Counted from the stretch's first letter, positions 34,794 to 43,184 are shown. The stretch: DNA of 64,000 bases from Helicobacter canis (GCF_008693005.1 NZ_VXKE01000012.1:1-64000); one strand, 5' to 3'. Made by a program: numbers and translations. Notes: a model not told the origin generated them from the letters alone.

Positions 34794-36438
34794 GCTTCTA
34801 CTTTTTTGCGCACTTTGTGCGTGTATCACTAGCTTTACCCTAGCTAATACACAAAGCTCAAAAGCCCAGCCCAGCTCCCAAGCCAAGCCCAAATCCACGC
34901 AGGCAAAGACTCCGGCTAAATCCAAGCCCCAAGCCAAAAAGTCTAAAAAAAAGCCCGCAAAGCCACTGCCCAAGCTCCCAGCCCAAAGCGTGCTAGACTC
35001 TATGGCAAAAAAGGGCGAGCTAATTGACTTTGGCGAAGAGAATTTCCCACATCTAGCTTATAAACTTGGGGGAGAAGCAGAGCCGCACACTAAGGATTTA
35101 GGGCTAAGGATCGCGGTGTTTGGGGACTCTCATATCGCAGGGGACTTTATCCCGCGCGTGCTGCGCGAGCGGTTTATGGAGGTGGATTCTATCGGCTTTG
35201 CTTACCCGATTTTCCCGGCATTCCACCAAAATCTGCTCACACACTACCAGCACAAAGGCTTTGAGCTTATCAACTCGCGAAAAGATGGGGCAAACAGCTA
35301 CCCACTAGGTGGGATCATCGCGCGAGCTAAGCAAGAGGGCGCATTTGTGAAGCTCTCGCTCAACTTTTCTAAAGACAATCAAGACTTCAGCACGCGCTTT
35401 GTGTTTAAAGCTCCTAGCACTTTGGGGGCATTTGTGGTGAAGGATTCTAGCGGTAAGTCTAAGCGACTTGGGGCGAAAAAGGCGGATAAATGGCACATTA
35501 GCGAGCCTATGTCGCTGCGCTTCCCTATCCATATAGAGTCCCTACTGCCTAATGCAATGCTAGGAGGCTATATCATTAGCAAGAAAAACGACAACTATGT
35601 GATAAATCTAGGCATAAATGGCGCGCGCAGTGATTTGTATCAAAAGTGGGAGCAAGGGCTGTGGCAAGCGGAGCTAGAGGAGCTTGATCTTGATCTAATC
35701 ATCTTATCCTATGGCTCAAATGACGCGATTGCTACAACGATCAACACCAAGCTCTATAAGCAGAACTTCGCCAAGCTTATCCGCACTCTGCGCAAGCTCC
35801 AGCCAAAGGCGAGTATCCTCCTGCTAGGCGCGCCGCAAGTGCGCTTGAAGCAAAAAAATGGCAGCTATGTCCAAAGCAAAAGCTATGAAAGCGTGCGCCA
35901 AGCCACAAGAGAGCTGGCTAAAGATGAGAACACGCTGTATTTTGATATGCAGGATTTTATCGATGAGAGCGGCGGGAAGCAAAAGTGGATCACGCAAGCT
36001 CTCTCCAAGCCTGATGTGCATTTGAGTCCCTATGGCTACAAGCTTGTAGCAGAGTCGCTTGCCTTGCACCTAAGAGAGCTAGCGCAAAAGCACGCCAAGC
36101 ACCCTAGCAAAAAGCCAAAGCCCACCCAAAAGCCCCAAAAACTCACCAAAGAAGAAAAAGAAGAGCCAGATACAAAGGAGCAAGACTCTAGCCAAGAGCC
36201 TCAAAGTCTAGATTCTACACCCAAGTCAAAAGAGCTAGTGCAAGACCCACAAGAGCCAAGCCAAGCCCAGCCCCTAGAATCTAAAAAAGATAGCCCTAAA
36301 GCCCCCAAAGACTCCGCCCCACAAGAGCCAAGCCCTGCAAGCAAGCCCCAAAGCTTAGATTCTAGCCCTTTGCCTATGCCAGCGGAGTCTAGCGCACCAG
36401 AAGAGATATGGCAGGACTTGGAGCTTAAAGATTTCTAA
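34786..36438 (+). CDS. secreted SGNH hydrolase with Lys/Pro-rich tails
   Basis: 550 residues with a signal peptide (LLLFCALCACITSFTLANT), a Lys/Ala/Pro-rich segment (about 25-65), and an SGNH domain: RIAVFGDSHIAGDFIPRVL (nucleophile Ser near 118), LIILSYGSNDAIATT (Asn block) and SKPDVHLSPYGYKLVAES (Asp-His block). A long low-complexity C-terminus rich in Pro, Lys, Ser and Glu follows (from about 440). Start overlaps the previous gene by 8 bases. Together with the MBOAT protein and the first SGNH protein it forms an apparent O-acylation/deacylation unit; which of the two hydrolases is transferase and which esterase is not clear. Confidence 0.82.
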   Translation: MTRLLLFCALCACITSFTLANTQSSKAQPSSQAKPKSTQAKTPAKSKPQAKKSKKKPAKPLPKLPAQSVLDSMAKKGELIDFGEENFPHLAYKLGGEAEPHTKDLGLRIAVFGDSHIAGDFIPRVLRERFMEVDSIGFAYPIFPAFHQNLLTHYQHKGFELINSRKDGANSYPLGGIIARAKQEGAFVKLSLNFSKDNQDFSTRFVFKAPSTLGAFVVKDSSGKSKRLGAKKADKWHISEPMSLRFPIHIESLLPNAMLGGYIISKKNDNYVINLGINGARSDLYQKWEQGLWQAELEELDLDLIILSYGSNDAIATTINTKLYKQNFAKLIRTLRKLQPKASILLLGAPQVRLKQKNGSYVQSKSYESVRQATRELAKDENTLYFDMQDFIDESGGKQKWITQALSKPDVHLSPYGYKLVAESLALHLRELAQKHAKHPSKKPKPTQKPQKLTKEEKEEPDTKEQDSSQEPQSLDSTPKSKELVQDPQEPSQAQPLESKKDSPKAPKDSAPQEPSPASKPQSLDSSPLPMPAESSAPEEIWQDLELKDF

Positions 36439-36448
36439 GAGCCAAGCA

Positions 36449-36575
36449 TTTCTAAAGAAACATCGCCTATCAGCGAGCGGTATCCCTTGTTTTCTAAAGA
36501 AACCTGCTGCGGCTTCGCCTCGCACCGCTGTCGCTTGTTTTCTAAAGAAACATCGCTTCGCTTGTTTTCTAGTGA
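36449..36575 (+). repeat. tandem array of family B palindromes
   Basis: TTTCTAAAGAAAC occurs three times and a variant (TTTTCTAGTGAAATC) a fourth time. The intervening segments (about 30, 35 and 13 bases) are each a short GC-rich hairpin such as ATCGCTTCGCTTG. The same unit occurs singly inside family A elements at 38698-38720 and 57014-57058. Confidence 0.75.
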
Positions 36576-36579
36576 AATC

Positions 36580-36588
36580 TGCTATAAT
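36580..36588 (+). promoter_or_regulatory. extended -10 promoter of the DPM1-like gene
   Basis: TGCTATAAT 45 bases before ATG 36634, immediately after the family B array. Confidence 0.5.
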
Positions 36589-36633
36589 CTGCGCTTTTAT
36601 CAGCCCTAGGGCTTGATGTGTAAAGGAGAGAGT

Positions 36634-37792
36634 ATGATGCGAGAGATGCCAGCCAAACGGGGGGGGGGAACAACTTAGGCGCGTAGGCTTTGGGGCTAAA
36701 AATGGCGATTACTGCGGCGAGCCTGCGGTCATTACCACTCAAGGTAACTCCCTTGACTCGCCTTGCAAAGCCCCATTTTTATCACCCAAATCCAACCGCG
36801 AGCAAGTGGAATCAAAAACACAAAGCCCCGATTCTAGCTCCACAATCCTAGAAGAAGAAAGCCAAGCCTCCCACTCGTCATCGCGAGCCGCGCAAAGCGG
36901 CGTGGCGATCCATAGTCCAAACACCCAAAATCTAGAATCTAGTATAGATTCTAAAGAAACATCGGCTAACGCCGAGCGGTATCCCTTGTTTTGCCACGAA
37001 AAATCTAGCGATTTTTCTCGCAATGACGGCACCGCAGTAGATTGCCACGCGCCCAAGAATGCTTGCAATGACAGCAAAAACATCTTAGATTCTATCTCCA
37101 TTATCATTCCCTGCTTTAATGAAAAATCCACGATCGCAGATATTTTGCAAGCGGTGCAAAGCGTGCAAATCCCCTACCACAAAGAAATCATTATCGTAGA
37201 TGACTGCAGCACCGATGGCACAAGGGAGATTCTAGCCACATTGCAGCCTAGCCAAGAAAACTGCTCTTTAAAAATTCTCTACCACGACAAAAACCAAGGC
37301 AAAGGCGCAGCCCTTCGCACAGGAATCGCCCACGCAAGTGGCGATCTCGTGCTTATCCAAGATGCAGATTTAGAATACGACCCAAATGAATACCCAAAGC
37401 TCCTAGCCCCATTTGAAAAGGGCGTGGCAGATGTGGTCTTTGGCTCGCGCTTTGTGAGTGGGGAGTCCCACCGCGTGCTTTACTTCTGGCATAGAATGGG
37501 CAATGGGCTATTAACCCTGCTCTCAAATATGATGACAAACCTAAACCTAACTGATATGGAGACTTGCTACAAGGTCTTTAAACGCGAGATTATTCAAAGC
37601 ATCACCATAGAAGAAAATCGCTTTGGCTTTGAGCCTGAAATCACGGCAAAAATCGCCAAAATCAAGGGCATTAGAATCTATGAAGTGGGCATAAGCTACT
37701 ACGGCAGGACTTATGAAGAGGGCAAAAAGATCGGAGTCAAAGATGGCTTCCGCGCGCTCTGGGCGATAGTGAAGTATCGCTTCAAGGGCTAG
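36634..37792 (+). CDS. phase-variable GT2 polyprenyl-phosphate glycosyltransferase (DPM1-like), out of frame at a G10 tract
   Basis: The start ATG 36634 follows AAAGGAGAG and reads [12 protein letters not shown] into G10 (36659-36668); the current frame stops five codons later. With 9 or 12 G it continues through repeat-derived sequence into the enzyme (about 385 residues). The catalytic part begins near 37090: [53 protein letters not shown] (DXD-like), FGSRFVSGE and [12 protein letters not shown]. These match GT2 enzymes that make polyprenyl-phosphate mannose or glucose. Roughly 130 N-terminal residues come from A, B and C repeats. A weak start at GTG 36806 could give the enzyme alone. It probably supplies lipid-linked sugar to the GT-C proteins nearby. 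Confidence 0.85.
36659..36668 (+). repeat. G10 phase-variation tract (OFF)
   Basis: G10 reads CGG GGG GGG GGA ACA ACT TAG. G9 or G12 opens the frame; G11 gives AAC AAC TTA GGC GCG TAG. Confidence 0.9.
36683..36793 (+). repeat. hairpin repeat element (family A)
   Basis: Arms GGGGCTAAAAATGG and CCATTTTTATCaCCC; inner GGCGAG / CTCGCC stem and loop GGTCATTACCACTCAAGGTAA. Directly downstream of the G10 tract. Confidence 0.7.
36877..36915 (+). repeat. family C palindrome, translated as [15 protein letters not shown]
   Basis: GTCATCGCGAGCCGCG...GCGTGGCGATCCATAG. The same sequence is translated in the same frame in the next three genes (38806-38845, 40564-40604, 41431-41463). Confidence 0.7.
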
Positions 37793-37831
37793 ATAACTAC
37801 ACTAGATAACTAACACAACAAGGATATAGCG

Positions 37832-40105
37832 ATGATAGAAAAGCTTTTACATATTGGCGTGATAAATGGGGCAATAGCCTTGGTGCTTTGTGCGTGGATT
37901 TTGGCGGTGTATGGCTATGGGCTTATGGCTTTAAAGCTAGCGTGTAAGCGGTATGCGATCTTTGGGAGCTTGCTTGGTAGCTCACTAGCTCTAGCAAGCT
38001 TGCTGGCATTTATCGCTGGGAGCTTTATGCTTATGTTTTTTGTCTGCGTGTGGCATTTGTTTTTCCCGCTGTGGGGGTGGGTAAGTGTGGTGGTGGCTCT
38101 ACTTGGGCTTATACTCTTTGGTGTTGGGCTTAGGGCATTTGTGGCAGGTGCTGGTAAGCAAGTAGCTCTTAGTGGCTTGCTTGCTTTGCTTGTGGTGCTG
38201 CCTTTAAGCACGCTTAGTGATTCTGTGGGCGATAGTGTGAATTACCATATACAGATTGTTACTTGGATACAAGAGTCCCCGCTAGTCTTTGGGCTAGGTA
38301 ATGTCCATACGCGCTTGGGATACAATGGCTTGATTTATGGATTCTACGCGCTTACTGATGTCTCGCAGATGATCCCAAGCTTACGCAGCTTCGTGGGCAA
38401 TGAAGTGATGTATTTTAGCCTCCTTTTTAGCGCGTTTTTGGCGTTTGTGCGGCTGCTTCAAAGTCGCATAGCTAGATTCTATGAGCTTTTTATCATCTGC
38501 GCTCTTATGCCATTCCCACTGATTTTGAAGTGGGGCGAGTTTATGGGGCTGTATGTGGAGGGGGTGGGCGTGGTGTTTGGAGTAGCAATCTTTGCGACTT
38601 TGCTCTACATAATGGATTCGGCTTTGGGTGAGCAATGCGGTAGTGTTGCGGATTTTGTGAAAGGCACGACCGCTAAGGTCGCTAACCTTCCCCAAAACGA
38701 GCGAAGCGAAGTTTCTTTAGAAAATCCGCAAAGCTCCCACAGCCCCACCGCAAATCCTAGAATCCTAGAAGAAAATCAAGCTGAAAGCAAAACCGCGCTA
38801 GAGTCGTCATCGCGAGCCGCGCAAAGCGGCGTGGCGATCCATAGTCCAAACACCCAAAATCTACAAAGCCACAATTCTACAAACGCAACTAGGCGGCAGG
38901 ATTTTGGTGATAAAAATGGGGCTTTGCAAGGCGATTCAAGGGCGCATACTTGGGCGTATGTAACCGCAGAATCGCCGCAGCAAAACAAGGGATACCGCTC
39001 GGCGTTAGCCGATGTTTCTTTAGAATCGCCATTTTTAGCCAAAAAGCCAACGCCCAAATCACAACTTCCACTCTTTGCGCTGCTCTTTCTCTTCGCCCTC
39101 TTTGCCACAATGGTCAAAATCGCCAACTTCGCGCTAATCCTAGCCGTCGCCATAAGCTTTGTGCTGGTGTATAAATCCCAAATCCTAAGCAAGAAGTTTT
39201 TGCTAGGGCTTTTGGGCTTAGGCGCGCTTAGTGCGCTTCTTGTGCTGCCTTGGGTGCTTAAAGGGCTGGCGACTTCAGGTATGATTGCCTATCCTGCAAG
39301 CATTGGCTATATCACAAGCTTGCCTTGGGCGGTGAGTGAAGAAGCTAGGCAAAATGAAGTATGCTGGATTATGAGCTGGGCGCGCGCCCCGCTTAAAAAC
39401 TGCCGTGAAGTGCTGGCAGACTCTGCGTGGATGGTGGAGTGGTTTAGTATGAAGACGCGCTACTTTAGCTACTTCAAATACTTTGTGTATAGCTTTTTTA
39501 TCGGGCTGGGTTTTGTGCTTGCCTCTAGGCTTTACACACGCAGGCGCGTGAGTGGCTTTGGCGTGGTGCTTGTGTGCATTGTCATAGGGGTGTTGTATTG
39601 GTTTTTCGCTGGACCTGATCCGCGCTTTGGTATGGTGTATTTGATCCCTTTGCTTGGCATACTCTTTGCCTATGTGCTAAGCCAAGCATATAGGGCTGGC
39701 TCTTTGTGGCTGGCACTTGGCTTTGTGCTAGCGTGTGCGCCGATGTTTATGAATGGGCGATATATGTTTGTGATCGTGTGGGGGGTGTTGCTTGTGGCGT
39801 GTATGTGGCAGAGACCAAGGTGGCTTGTGGGGACTTTTGTGCTCTTTAGCCTAATTAGCGTGCCTAATCTCTACCGCCACGATAAATGGGGGATACTTGA
39901 GTATCCTAAAGTGCGTGAAGTGTATGTGCAAGAGCGTGTGAGTGATCTAGGTGTGCTGGAGTATGTGCGCTTTGATACGCCAAATGAAAACACGCAAGCT
40001 ATCTTGTATGAAGCGCGCCCGATGACGCCTTACTTCAACCAGAATCTAGGCAAGGGAGAGTTCCTAGGGCGAGAGATGTTCTACACGCAAGAGCCTAAGC
40101 CCTAG
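37832..40105 (+). CDS. polytopic GT-C-like membrane protein carrying a repeat-derived internal block
   Basis: 757 residues with about 12 TM helices. The first periplasmic loop contains DSVGDSVNYHIQIVTWIQE, with acidic and aromatic residues as in GT-C enzymes. Helices 1-8 end at FATLLYIM. Residues about 262-410 (38614-39060) are hydrophilic and repeat-derived: one family A element in forward sense, one family C palindrome, and one family A in reverse sense, two of them with family B inserted. Helices resume at LPLFALLFLFALFATMVK, so the block sits in a single cytoplasmic or periplasmic loop and topology is kept. No G tract. I do not recognise a named family. Context suggests a polyprenyl-phosphate-sugar-dependent transferase. 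Confidence 0.75.
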   Translation: MIEKLLHIGVINGAIALVLCAWILAVYGYGLMALKLACKRYAIFGSLLGSSLALASLLAFIAGSFMLMFFVCVWHLFFPLWGWVSVVVALLGLILFGVGLRAFVAGAGKQVALSGLLALLVVLPLSTLSDSVGDSVNYHIQIVTWIQESPLVFGLGNVHTRLGYNGLIYGFYALTDVSQMIPSLRSFVGNEVMYFSLLFSAFLAFVRLLQSRIARFYELFIICALMPFPLILKWGEFMGLYVEGVGVVFGVAIFATLLYIMDSALGEQCGSVADFVKGTTAKVANLPQNERSEVSLENPQSSHSPTANPRILEENQAESKTALESSSRAAQSGVAIHSPNTQNLQSHNSTNATRRQDFGDKNGALQGDSRAHTWAYVTAESPQQNKGYRSALADVSLESPFLAKKPTPKSQLPLFALLFLFALFATMVKIANFALILAVAISFVLVYKSQILSKKFLLGLLGLGALSALLVLPWVLKGLATSGMIAYPASIGYITSLPWAVSEEARQNEVCWIMSWARAPLKNCREVLADSAWMVEWFSMKTRYFSYFKYFVYSFFIGLGFVLASRLYTRRRVSGFGVVLVCIVIGVLYWFFAGPDPRFGMVYLIPLLGILFAYVLSQAYRAGSLWLALGFVLACAPMFMNGRYMFVIVWGVLLVACMWQRPRWLVGTFVLFSLISVPNLYRHDKWGILEYPKVREVYVQERVSDLGVLEYVRFDTPNENTQAILYEARPMTPYFNQNLGKGEFLGREMFYTQEPKP
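38614..38765 (+). repeat. hairpin repeat element (family A) with nested family B
   Basis: Left arm GCGGATTTTGTG; right arm CCCCAAAA ... AAAATCCGC, interrupted at 38698-38720 by CGAGCGAAGCGAAGTTTCTT... flanked by AAAA on both sides. Removing the insert and one AAAA restores pairing. Confidence 0.85.
38898..39047 (-). repeat. hairpin repeat element (family A, second end type) with nested family B
   Basis: AGGATTTTGGTGATAAAAATGG pairs with CCATTTTTAGCCAAAAAGCC (short pieces). Family B at about 38985-39025 is inserted after GCAGCAA; compare the uninterrupted GCAGCAATCC in the copy at 61042-61163. Confidence 0.8.
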
Positions 40106-40153
40106 CAAAAGCGATAGCAAATCAAAGGAAGAGCCAATGCAAAGGAATATAGA

Positions 40154-41021
40154 ATGAAAGAAGCCCTACTAGAATCCACCCTACGCAAAATGCGCCTAGC
40201 TCGTGTCCTGCCTAGCATACAAGCCTTTAGCAACCCTAGCGTGCTTGATATTGGCTGCGGCTGGGAGGCTAGGCTTTTGCACGAGATTGAGCCTTATATC
40301 GCGCGCGGCGTTGGCATTGACTTCAAAGCCCCAGAGATACGCACAGAAAAGCTTCATACTTTTAGCTACTTTTTTGAGCCTAAGTCTGCCAAAACGGGGG
40401 GGGGGGGAATCCTGTAAGAATTCGGCTTCGGGTAGTCATTGCACTGATTTCACAAATTTTGAGAGAACCGCAGACCTCAAGTCTAGCTCTCTCCCCAAAT
40501 TTGTGAAAAACAGCACAAGCAATACCGCAAATCCTAGAATCCTAGAAGAAAATCAGGCTTCCCTGTCATCGCGAGCCGCGCAAAGCGGCGTGGCGATCCA
40601 TAGTCCAAACACCCAAAACTTAGATTCTAGTGTGCTAGCCGAATCCACCAACCCAACGCCCCCACCCCACAAGCTCTGCCACTTGCCCTTTCCCAACGAA
40701 AGCTTTGAGATTATTACAATGCTAGCAGTGCTAGAGCATTTGCACCACCCACAAGCGATGCTAGAAGAAATCGCGCGCGTGCTAAAGCCAGATGGCATCT
40801 TGCTTCTCACCGTGCCTAGCCATTTAGCCAAGCCTGTGCTAGAGTTTCTAGCCTTTAGGCTAAAGATTGTAAGCGAAGCAGAGATAGCCGACCATAAACG
40901 CTACTACAACAAGCGTGATTTACGCGAGCTAGTCGCTTCTGTCCCAGAGCTTACACTCACAAAGCATACATACTTTCAGCTAGGTATGAACAACTTCGCC
41001 ATTATCCACAAGCGCGCCTAG
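40154..41021 (+). CDS. phase-variable class I SAM-dependent methyltransferase split by a G tract plus hairpin cassette (out of frame)
   Basis: The 5' piece from ATG 40154 (MKEALLESTLRKMRLARVL) carries SAM motif I, SVLDIGCGWEARLLHEIE, and GVGIDFKAP (motif II-like). At 40396 the reading frame enters G12 and stops (GGGGIL). The other frame, open from the tract to 41021, encodes repeat-derived sequence (ESCKNSASGSHCTDFTNFER...) and then the rest of the methyltransferase: LCHLPFPNESFEIITMLAVLEHL (motif IV) and VLKPDGILLLTVPS (motif VI). G11 or G14 would give about 288 residues. The cassette lies exactly in the beta-3/beta-4 loop region of the fold. Currently OFF. Probable methylation of a glycan or lipid; substrate unknown. 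Confidence 0.85.
40396..40407 (+). repeat. G12 phase-variation tract inside the methyltransferase (OFF)
   Basis: AAAACG12AATCCTGTAAGAATTCGG, the same flanks as at 41101. One fewer G opens GAA TCC TGT AAG and the downstream frame. Confidence 0.92.
40418..40541 (+). repeat. hairpin repeat element (family A), translated in the methyltransferase
   Basis: Arms TTCACAAATTTtGaGAGA and TCTCtCCcCAAATTTGTGAA, outer ATTGC / GCAAT, and inner CAGACctcaaGTCT. Ends GAATTCGGCTTCGGGTAGTC and CCGCAAATCCTAGAATCC. Confidence 0.85.
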
Positions 41022-41026
41022 AATCT

Positions 41027-41053
41027 AGCTTCTATTGGGTATAATCGCGGCTT
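41027..41053 (+). promoter_or_regulatory. promoter copy (TATAAT) of the GT-C-like gene
   Basis: CTTCTATTGGGTATAATCGC followed by GGCTT; the same 27-base block recurs at 43158-43184 before gtrA. The ATG at 41079 is about 40 bases downstream of the -10. Confidence 0.55.
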
Positions 41054-41078
41054 GCTATTGATGTTTAAAGGAGAAAAT

Positions 41079-43067
41079 ATGCGAGAGATACCAGCCAAAC
41101 GGGGGGGGGGGGAATCTTGTAAGGATTCGGCTTGTAGCGATAAAGGCTTGATTGCTTCACGCTCGCTGCAGTTACATACGCCAAGTATGCGCCCTTGCGA
41201 GCGTTCGCAAAGCAAGCCTTTCTCATCTACAATCCTAGAATCCCAGAGCAGTAATGAAAACTACAAGTCCAACCGCGAGCAAGTAGAATCAAAAGCGCAA
41301 AGCCCCGATTCTAGCTCCACAATCCTAGAATCCAAAAGCGTTAATAAAAAACAGGCGCAAGATCAAAAATCCAACCGCGAGCAAGTTTGCCTAGAATCTA
41401 GTGGTTTAGATTCTAGCTCATCGTCATCGCGAGCCGCGCAAAGCGGCGTGGCGATCCATAGACCAAACGCCCAAAAGCTAGAATCTAGTATAGATTGCCA
41501 CGACTTGCCAAGCAAGTCTCGCAATGACAGCACCGCAGTGGATTGCCACGCGCCCAAGAATGCTTGCAATGACAGAGATTCCAGTGTGCCTGCTTGCAAT
41601 GACAAGCAAGCAGAGTCCAGCAAGCTCTATACCTTTGTCTTTTTCTTCGCGCTTTTTGGTGTATTTCTACTCTTCTTTGGCTATGCCTATCCTACGCTGC
41701 CCTTTTGGGGTGATGATTGGCAATACCTTAGTATCTATGGCACGATGAAGCCGGGCGATAATGGCTGGATCCCAGATAGGATTCTGCCGCTTTTAGCACA
41801 CGCTGGGCTTGGCGTGCTGTGTGCGTATGTGTTTATGCCACTTAGTGGGCTAGACTTCATCGATGCGATGGTCTATACCTGTGCGTTTGTGCTAAGTGCT
41901 TCTACGCTTGCTTTGTGCTATCTTCTCTATCGCTTGAGCTTGCTTATCACGCGCCACCAGATTCTAGCTCTTTTTAGCACAAGCAGCTTTGTCATCATCG
42001 GCTTTTGCGCGAGTAAGGCTTCTTATATGCCACTATTTTTGCCAGCGGATTTGCAGGCAGAGGGGCTAGGCTACACGCTTACTCTCACAGCCTTTTACAT
42101 TATCCCAAATCTCCTAAATCTAGCCCTGCTTACCCTGCTTATGCGCTACCAATTTGCACAGATTCTGTGCCCTAGCAAGCAGTATGCGCACGCTTGCAAG
42201 AGCTTTGATCCCACCACACACGCACTTATAGGCATAGGAGCACTAGCACTCTATCTTAGCCAGTTTTCTATGACAAGCTCCGCGCTTATCCTATCAAGCT
42301 ATTGTGGGATCTCGCTACTATTTGCCACCCTTGCCAAAATCAAGCAGCACAAATCCCTAAGCCCACTAGCACTTATCAAGTCCCTTGACTTCTATGCGCT
42401 CTGCCTAGCTCTTTGCGTGGGGCTATTTCTCATAGCGGTGTGGTATGGGCTAAATGGCGGACGCGGGAGCTACTGCAGCGGCTATGACTTTGGCTTTGGG
42501 ATTTCCTATGCGATAAAGCATCTCAAAAGTTTCCGCGCTGGATTTTGGGTGCTTTTTATCGTGCTGGCATTGTGCGTGCTAGCCTTAGCCTTTAGGCATA
42601 GAGAGCTTCGCGGCATTATTGCAGCGCACATTCTTTGGCTTGCGATTTTGATGATCGGCTATATAGGGATCGTCTCATCTTGTGGGGCGAAGCATTATTT
42701 GATGAGTGGGCTGCTGCTAAGTGTCGCGCTCACTGCTTGCGTGTGGCTCTCTCTTCTGCTGCGCTTTATGCCTAGGCTCATCGCGCCTGCTGTGTTTGTC
42801 GTGGGCTTTGGCTTTTTACATCCATTTCAGGGCTATGATGAGCGACCTAGAGATGCCTACTTGCAGTATAGAAGCTATGCCAAATCGTGGGTAGCGCAGG
42901 TGATAGTTACAGAATCTAGCGGGCTAGATTCTGTAACTATTTTTGTGCCAAAGGAGTTTCCACACTGGCAGTGGGAGGGGTGGTTTTTCCCTTGGTTTGC
43001 GCACACGCTTAGGCAGTTTGGGATTATAGGGCGTGAGATCAAGGTGGAGTTTAAGCCCATTGAGTAG
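41079..43067 (+). CDS. phase-variable polytopic GT-C-like membrane protein with repeat-derived N-terminus (in frame)
   Basis: About 662 residues from ATG 41079 (MREIPAKRGGGESCKDSA), with AAAGGAG just upstream. The G12 tract (41101-41112) is in frame, so the gene is ON. Residues about 10-185 are repeat-derived (family A at 41123-41243, then Ser/Glu-rich CTAGAATC-derived peptide and family C palindromes). The membrane part begins at LYTFVFFFALFGVFLLFF and has about 11 TM helices. LPFWGDDWQYLSIYGTMKPG after TM1 has the GDDW acidic motif typical of GT-C-like families (compare DUF6056). Context suggests glycan or lipid glycosylation; substrate unknown. Confidence 0.78.
   Translation: MREIPAKRGGGESCKDSACSDKGLIASRSLQLHTPSMRPCERSQSKPFSSTILESQSSNENYKSNREQVESKAQSPDSSSTILESKSVNKKQAQDQKSNREQVCLESSGLDSSSSSSRAAQSGVAIHRPNAQKLESSIDCHDLPSKSRNDSTAVDCHAPKNACNDRDSSVPACNDKQAESSKLYTFVFFFALFGVFLLFFGYAYPTLPFWGDDWQYLSIYGTMKPGDNGWIPDRILPLLAHAGLGVLCAYVFMPLSGLDFIDAMVYTCAFVLSASTLALCYLLYRLSLLITRHQILALFSTSSFVIIGFCASKASYMPLFLPADLQAEGLGYTLTLTAFYIIPNLLNLALLTLLMRYQFAQILCPSKQYAHACKSFDPTTHALIGIGALALYLSQFSMTSSALILSSYCGISLLFATLAKIKQHKSLSPLALIKSLDFYALCLALCVGLFLIAVWYGLNGGRGSYCSGYDFGFGISYAIKHLKSFRAGFWVLFIVLALCVLALAFRHRELRGIIAAHILWLAILMIGYIGIVSSCGAKHYLMSGLLLSVALTACVWLSLLLRFMPRLIAPAVFVVGFGFLHPFQGYDERPRDAYLQYRSYAKSWVAQVIVTESSGLDSVTIFVPKEFPHWQWEGWFFPWFAHTLRQFGIIGREIKVEFKPIE
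41101..41112 (+). repeat. G12 phase-variation tract (in frame)
   Basis: CGG GGG GGG GGG GAA TCT TGT AAG; flanks GCCAAAC and AATCTTGTAAGGATTCGG match those at 36659 and 40396. Confidence 0.92.
41123..41243 (+). repeat. hairpin repeat element (family A), translated
   Basis: GATAAAGGCTTG pairs with CAAGCCTTTCTC; GCGAGCG / CGCTCGC and GCATAC / GTATG make the inner stems. Ends GGATTCGGCTT and AATCCTAGAATCC. Confidence 0.8.
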
Positions 43068-43157
43068 AATCTAGGCTTTCACTAATGCTGCTATTTGTCA
43101 TTGCGAGACTTGCTTGGCAAGGCGCGGCAATCCATTTGCATTTGGCTAGATTCTACC

Positions 43158-43184
43158 AGCTTCTATTGGGTATAATCGCGGCTT
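43158..43184 (+). promoter_or_regulatory. promoter copy (TATAAT) of gtrA-like gene
   Basis: Second copy of the block found at 41027-41053 (ATTGGGTATAATCGCGGCTT). Confidence 0.55.

Noticed and set aside
36449-36575. CRISPR-like repeat array
   Set aside because: Units are few, spacer lengths differ (about 13-35 bases), spacers are themselves palindromic, and no cas gene is nearby. It is an array of family B repeats.
40203-40395. Alternative start of the methyltransferase C-terminal frame upstream of the G tract
   Set aside because: This stretch overlaps the real N-terminal frame, which carries SAM motif I; the other frame there has no family resemblance.
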